From positions 1 through 9,923 of the forward strand of contig JAGCMZ010000266.1 of the NCBI GenBank assembly GCA_017646225.1: a stretch of DNA of 9,923 nucleotides, read 5' to 3'. This document shows, piece by piece, positions 6,612-9,923 of the stretch (within the stretch, counting starts at the first letter, position 1; every line of letters starts with the position of its first letter). The position numbers were made by a program, and so were the translations under genes. This DNA comes from Paludibacteraceae bacterium. GTDB lineage: Bacteria; Bacteroidota; Bacteroidia; Bacteroidales; Paludibacteraceae. The notes under the pieces are model-generated. The model worked only from the letters and a program-made list of their open reading frames with translations. It did not search any database and had not been told where the DNA came from.

Positions 6612-6635
6612 GGCAGTTCGACAAGCTCAGTGACC
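6612..6635. repeat. Copy of a dispersed intergenic repeat motif
   Basis: The stretch contains TTCGACAAGCTCAGTGACC (6617-6635) preceded by GGCAG. From memory, very similar sequences (variants of GTCACTGAGCTTGTCGAA) recur between genes in many bacterial genomes, often as imperfect palindromes with GTCACT/AGTGAC arms. Here the left arm is degraded. It lies between tyrA and the CYTH gene, next to a CGAC-core array. Confidence 0.55.
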
Positions 6636-6651
6636 GTTTTGCTTCTGCGAT

Positions 6652-6688
6652 TCAACGATTAAACAACAAGCGACGAATGACGAGTGAC
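6652..6688. repeat. Degenerate array of 8- and 7-bp units at the tyrA 3' end
   Basis: On the plus strand the units are TCAACGAT, TAAACAAC, AAGCGAC, GAATGAC and GAGTGAC, again built around a CGAC-like core. The array runs up to and shares one base with the tyrA stop codon (6688-6690). It mixes the 8-bp type seen at 8565-8604 with the 7-bp type seen at 3894-3928 and 6098-6132. Confidence 0.6.
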
Positions 6689-7461
6689 TATTCTATATTC
6701 TTGCGCAAGCGTTTTAAATATTCTTGCAACTTAACGGTGTCTTTTGAATCGATTAACGCCAACAGATCTTTTAATTCTTTGCGAATGTTTTCTACTTGGC
6801 CCGATGTAAAGGGATTGAACAAAATTTCGGTAAGCAAATAATCGTCTTCCGAAAACAATCCACGTGCTATGGCCATGTGCTTTTGAAACGTGGTACCAGG
6901 AGCATCTTGGTGCTTCATCACGGCGGCAAATACCATGGTCGACACAAAGGGAATAGAAAGCGAGTAAGCAATGGTTTCGTCGTGTTCTACAAACGTGTAC
7001 TCAAAGATATTAAGGTGCAGACTTTGGTACAAATCTTTAAAGAACACCTTACCCATGTGGTCAGACTCGGAAATAATAATGGCGTTTTGTCGGCTCAAAT
7101 CCTCTAAATTGGCAAAAGTAGGGCCAAACATAGGGTGGGTAGACACATAACGCATGCCACAGTTGGCATAAAATTCGGGCAAACCCGTTTTTACCGAGGC
7201 AATATCAGCGATAATGCACGTTTTGGGCAAATAAGGCAATACCGCTTTAAAAGCATCAATGGTATGGTTAAGCGTTACACAATTGATAAGCAATTCTGGT
7301 TCAAACGCTTGCACCTCATGATAAGTGGTCATACGATAAGTATTGAACACAAAACGTAGGTTTTTAGGATTGACATCAAAAATGGCAACCTCGTGATCCA
7401 TACACAATACATCGGTAAAAAACGTGCCCATCTTTCCGGCACCAAGAACTAGAATCTTCAT
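6688..7461 (-). CDS. tyrA: Prephenate dehydrogenase
   Basis: The 257-residue cytoplasmic enzyme oxidatively decarboxylates prephenate to 4-hydroxyphenylpyruvate in tyrosine synthesis. The N-terminus KILVLGAGKMGTFF has the dinucleotide-binding GxGxxG (G7, G9, G12), and D29 in AIFDVN ends the second strand, suggesting NAD preference. DIASVKTGL (86-94, S89) and STHPMFGPT (107-115, H109) correspond to the conserved Ser and catalytic His regions of TyrA. VEHDETIAYSLSIPF (158-172) is a typical helix of the dimerisation domain. No chorismate mutase or ACT domain is attached; the mutase is fused to the upstream DAHP synthase instead. It starts 38 bases after that gene's stop and is probably in the same operon. 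Confidence 0.95.
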   Translation of the reverse strand: MKILVLGAGKMGTFFTDVLCMDHEVAIFDVNPKNLRFVFNTYRMTTYHEVQAFEPELLINCVTLNHTIDAFKAVLPYLPKTCIIADIASVKTGLPEFYANCGMRYVSTHPMFGPTFANLEDLSRQNAIIISESDHMGKVFFKDLYQSLHLNIFEYTFVEHDETIAYSLSIPFVSTMVFAAVMKHQDAPGTTFQKHMAIARGLFSEDDYLLTEILFNPFTSGQVENIRKELKDLLALIDSKDTVKLQEYLKRLRKNIE

Positions 7462-7499
7462 TAGTTAAGGTTTAGTGGTTATGTAATTCATAAAATGGA

Positions 7500-8561
7500 T
7501 TACTTTATGATTTCCATTTGAATACGCACTGATTCTTCGTGCACCGCCTCTAAGTATTTACGAATAAAATCGGCCGACATACCCAAACGTTCGCCCATGA
7601 TGATGCGTTTTTGCATAATTTCGTCGTAACGACCGGTTTGCAAGACTTGCATGTTGTGCTCTTTTTTGTACAAACCAATTTCGCGCGAGATGCGCATACG
7701 TTTGGCAAGCAATTCCAATAGTTCGTTGTCGGTGGTATCAATTTGCTTGCGCAAGGTACTTAAACTTTCAGATTCTTTTTTCATATCACGAATAACTAGG
7801 GTATCGATTACATAATCCAAGATATCGGGAGTAAGCTGTTGCGCAGCATCGCTCCAAGCCTTATCGGGATTACAATGCGATTCGATCATTAAACCATCAA
7901 AGCCCAAGTCCATGGCTTGTTGGCAAAGCGGCGCAATTAGTTCACGTTTACCACCTATGTGCGATGGGTCGCAAATAATGGGCAAGTTAGGATAACGACG
8001 ACGCAATTCGATGGGAATGTTCCATTGGGGCAAGTTACGATAAATTTTCTTATCGTAGGTACTAAATCCACGATGAATTGCACCCAATTTGCGAATTCCT
8101 GCGTTATAAAGGCGTTCCATCGCACCTATCCATAATTCAATATCGGGATTAACAGGATTTTTTACCAGAACTGGAATATCAACACCTTGAAGGGCATCGG
8201 CAATTTCTTGCATAGCAAATGGATTGGCCGATGTACGGGCACCTATCCAAAGAATATCAATGCCGTGTTTTAGGGCTTCCTCGATGTGTTTTGCAGTAGC
8301 TACCTCGGTGCCGACAAACATACCTGTTTCGGCTTTAACACGTTGCAGCCAAGGCAACCCTTCTACGCCAACACCCTCAAAACCACCGGGTTTGGTACGA
8401 GGTTTCCATATTCCTGCACGGAATACAGGAACTCCGTTTTTAGAAAGTTCAACGGCGGTTGCCATTACTTGTTCTTCGGTTTCGGCACTACAAGGGCCTG
8501 CAATAATCAAGGGGCGTTCGGCACTCATGCCGGGTAGCGCAATGGGTTGTAAGTCTTTCAT
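7500..8561 (-). CDS. Bifunctional DAHP synthase (KDO8P-synthase-like class) / chorismate mutase
   Basis: This 353-residue fusion has two enzyme parts. Residues about 15-260 are a DAHP synthase of the aroF/KdsA-like class: IIAGPCSAE (19-27), FRAGIWKPRTKPGGFEG (47-63), KNPVNPD (134-140), ICDPSHIGGKRE (196-207) and ESHCNP (227-232). It condenses phosphoenolpyruvate and erythrose 4-phosphate. Residues about 264-353 are an AroQ-type chorismate mutase: R271, R288, K299 and R311 keep the spacing of R11, R28, K39 and R51 of the E. coli mutase. The fusion couples the first shikimate step to the prephenate branch and is common in Bacteroidota; the mutase part may also mediate feedback control. I start at 8561 (MKDLQPIALPG). 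The frame stays open upstream to 8651, but that part is antisense-frame readthrough of the aminotransferase 3' end and repeat. It starts 5 bases after the aminotransferase stop. Confidence 0.95.
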   Translation of the reverse strand: MKDLQPIALPGMSAERPLIIAGPCSAETEEQVMATAVELSKNGVPVFRAGIWKPRTKPGGFEGVGVEGLPWLQRVKAETGMFVGTEVATAKHIEEALKHGIDILWIGARTSANPFAMQEIADALQGVDIPVLVKNPVNPDIELWIGAMERLYNAGIRKLGAIHRGFSTYDKKIYRNLPQWNIPIELRRRYPNLPIICDPSHIGGKRELIAPLCQQAMDLGFDGLMIESHCNPDKAWSDAAQQLTPDILDYVIDTLVIRDMKKESESLSTLRKQIDTTDNELLELLAKRMRISREIGLYKKEHNMQVLQTGRYDEIMQKRIIMGERLGMSADFIRKYLEAVHEESVRIQMEIIK

Positions 8562-8564
8562 ATT

Positions 8565-8604
8565 GTTTAGTTGTTGAGTCGTTGAGTCGTTGAGTCGTTG
8601 AGAC
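8565..8604. repeat. Tandem array of five 8-bp units at the aminotransferase 3' end
   Basis: On the plus strand the units are GTTTAGTT, three perfect copies of GTTGAGTC, and GTTGAGAC. On the minus strand the core unit reads GACTCAAC, i.e. a rotated CGAC-containing octamer. The array contains the aminotransferase stop codon (8567-8569), encodes that protein's last dozen residues and ends 3 bases before the DAHP synthase ATG. Confidence 0.88.
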
Positions 8605-9754
8605 GTTTTACTCTCTCTAAGGCTTCGGCAAGTTTGGTTTCGGTGGCACAAAGCGAGATGCGAACGTAACGCGCTCCGTTGCTGCCAAAAATAAAGCCAG
8701 GCGTAATAAACACGCGTGCTTGATGCAAGATTTTTTCGGTTAGTTCTTCTACGTTGGCATAGTGTTCGGGAATCTTACCCCACACAAACAAGCCTACTTG
8801 ATCTTTTTGGCAAGTACAGCCCAAAGCCTCCATAATTTGCTCTGCCACAGCACGACGTTGGCCATACAATTCCATGTTCATGGCCTCGTGCCAAGCATCA
8901 TCGTTGTGCAAAGCAGCTGCTGCAGCCAATTGCAAGGGTTTGAACATACCCGAATCAACATTCGATTTTACTTTTAGCACCCACTGTATAAAGGTAGCAT
9001 TGGCAGCCATCATACCTACACGCCAACCGGGCATATTGTGGCTTTTACTCATTGAATTCAGCTCGATGCAGCACTCTTTGGCTCCATCAATGCTCATCAT
9101 GCTAAGTGGTTTTTGATTGAGTATCAGGCTATAAGGATTATCGTTTACCACTACAATGTTGTGCTTACGTGCAAAATTAACCAAGTTTTGGTACAACTCT
9201 ACGCTAGCATTGGCCCCCGTTGGCATGTTGGGATAATTGGCCCACATGAGTTTTACACCCGACAAATCCATTTGTTCTAAGGCCTCAAAATCGGGGTACC
9301 AATTATTATCTTCTTTAAGGTCGTAATATACCACCTCAGCCCCCAACAATTTACTTAAGGCCGAATAGGTAGGATAACCCGGATTGGGTACCAACACCTT
9401 ATCGCCTGGATTAACAAAGGCCAAGGTTACATATAAAATGCCTTCTTTAGAACCAATAAGGGGCAAAATTTCGGTGGCAGCATCTAAGGTTACGCCGTAC
9501 CATATTTGGTAAAAATCGGCAAAGCCCTCACGTAACTCGGGAATACCTATATAAGGTTGATAACCATGCACGTTGGCAAGCGGTGCACTTTCGCATAGAG
9601 CCTTAACGGTTTGCTCTGATGGAGGCATATCGGGACTACCTATGCCCAAACTAATTACGTCCATTCCTTGGGCGTTCATGGCGGCTACTTCTTTTAACTT
9701 GCGCGAGAAGTAGTATTCTTGTACGGTTTCTAATCTTTTAGCTGGTTGAATCAT
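8567..9754 (-). CDS. Class I/II (fold-type I) PLP-dependent aminotransferase of the aromatic operon
   Basis: The 395-residue enzyme has the fold-type I signature. K237 in SMSKSHNMPGWRVG forms the PLP Schiff base. N176 in NYPNMPTGA, D205 and Y208 in NDNPYS, and R245 in GWRVG bind the cofactor. R365 in RYVRISL binds the substrate carboxylate. SLGIGSPDMPP (35-45) and LIGSKEGI (99-106) are typical of the aspartate aminotransferase/LL-diaminopimelate aminotransferase branch. Sitting directly upstream of the DAHP synthase-mutase and tyrA genes, it most likely transaminates prephenate or the aromatic keto acids; aspartate or another substrate cannot be excluded. The conserved part ends near LAEALERVKRL. 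The final NDSTTQRLNN is encoded by the 8-bp repeat array and is probably a neutral tail. The start at 9754 gives the usual N-terminus. Confidence 0.9.
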   Translation of the reverse strand: MIQPAKRLETVQEYYFSRKLKEVAAMNAQGMDVISLGIGSPDMPPSEQTVKALCESAPLANVHGYQPYIGIPELREGFADFYQIWYGVTLDAATEILPLIGSKEGILYVTLAFVNPGDKVLVPNPGYPTYSALSKLLGAEVVYYDLKEDNNWYPDFEALEQMDLSGVKLMWANYPNMPTGANASVELYQNLVNFARKHNIVVVNDNPYSLILNQKPLSMMSIDGAKECCIELNSMSKSHNMPGWRVGMMAANATFIQWVLKVKSNVDSGMFKPLQLAAAAALHNDDAWHEAMNMELYGQRRAVAEQIMEALGCTCQKDQVGLFVWGKIPEHYANVEELTEKILHQARVFITPGFIFGSNGARYVRISLCATETKLAEALERVKRLNDSTTQRLNN

Positions 9755-9923
9755 ATTTTTTTTGACTAATCGGTGAATCAGGTCGGCGCTTCATCTTCCG
9801 ACTTGGTTTCCGGTCGGGATTTTCACATACAAAAACTACAAAATGTGAACTCGCTTCGCTCAAACAGCACATTTTGCTTAACGTTTTTGCACATAAAAAT
9901 CTATTTCCGCCCTCCACCAAATG
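9755..9923. other. Leader/intergenic stretch with inverted repeats, no convincing gene
   Basis: CAAAATGTG (9839-9847) and CACATTTTG (9868-9876) form a 9-bp inverted repeat around a 20-base loop containing GCTTCGCTC. A second small inverted repeat, CCGAC (9798-9802) and GTCGG (9813-9817), lies nearer the aminotransferase. One minus-strand frame is open from the window edge to 9738, but it overlaps the aminotransferase start, lacks a recognisable domain and is rich in Cys, Ser, Lys and Arg as expected of noncoding sequence. The hairpin is not followed by a clean T-tract on the minus strand. It may be the 3' region of an upstream gene, perhaps prephenate dehydratase by operon analogy, which is not visible. 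Confidence 0.45.

Noticed and set aside
6578..6655. Upstream ATG giving the CYTH protein 26 extra residues
   Set aside because: The ExExK signature begins at 6577 as in family members, and the extension is a translation of repeat modules.
8562..8651. Upstream ATG extending the DAHP synthase by 30 residues
   Set aside because: The extension lies within the aminotransferase 3' end and the 8-bp array; the ATG at 8561 gives a normal N-terminus.
9738..9920. Minus-strand open frame running to the window edge
   Set aside because: It starts only at a TTG, overlaps the aminotransferase start, has no recognisable motif and passes through inverted-repeat sequence. I treat it as noncoding.

Overview
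The window looks like ordinary chromosomal DNA from a member of the Bacteroidota. Three things point there. The promoters fit the Bacteroidota consensus (TTTG, about 20 bases, then TAnnTTTG), with the best example in front of the tRNA-Glu gene. Start codons have A-rich leaders and no clear Shine-Dalgarno sequences. The gene cluster aminotransferase - DAHP synthase/chorismate mutase fusion - prephenate dehydrogenase is one I know from Bacteroidota. I cannot name a genus. Every supported gene lies on the minus strand, so transcription runs from high to low coordinates.

Layout in the direction of transcription. Positions 9923-9755 are a leader or intergenic stretch with inverted repeats and no convincing gene. 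Positions 9754-6688 hold an aromatic amino acid operon: a class I/II aminotransferase, a DAHP synthase/chorismate mutase fusion, and prephenate dehydrogenase. A repeat-filled gap (6687-6578) leads to a small CYTH-fold protein (6577-6125). A second repeat-bearing gap with a promoter -7 element precedes a PlsC/PlsB-like acyltransferase (6015-4870), whose stop codon abuts the start of a XerD-type tyrosine recombinase (4869-3973). Next comes the acetate operon: phosphotransacetylase (3877-2882), acetate kinase (2879-1686) and a PAP2-like membrane protein (1682-1071), separated by only 2-3 bases. Then a strong promoter, tRNA-Glu(UUC) (994-923), ribosomal protein S20 (899-645) and a clear intrinsic terminator (about 595-624). 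Last is the 5' part of radC (522 to the window edge).

How the genes work together. The aromatic operon commits carbon to chorismate and on to prephenate, 4-hydroxyphenylpyruvate and the amino acids. Pta and AckA form the acetyl-CoA to acetate pathway that yields ATP. tRNA-Glu and rpsT appear to be one short translation-related transcript.

I found no CRISPR array, defence system, insertion sequence, prophage or biosynthetic cluster, and no obvious new system. The least explained feature is a set of short, degenerate tandem arrays of 7-8 bp units sharing a CGAC core. They sit at four gene boundaries and in two cases extend into coding sequence as tails. One of these gaps also carries a dispersed-repeat-like motif (TTCGACAAGCTCAGTGACC) and a GC-rich hairpin.
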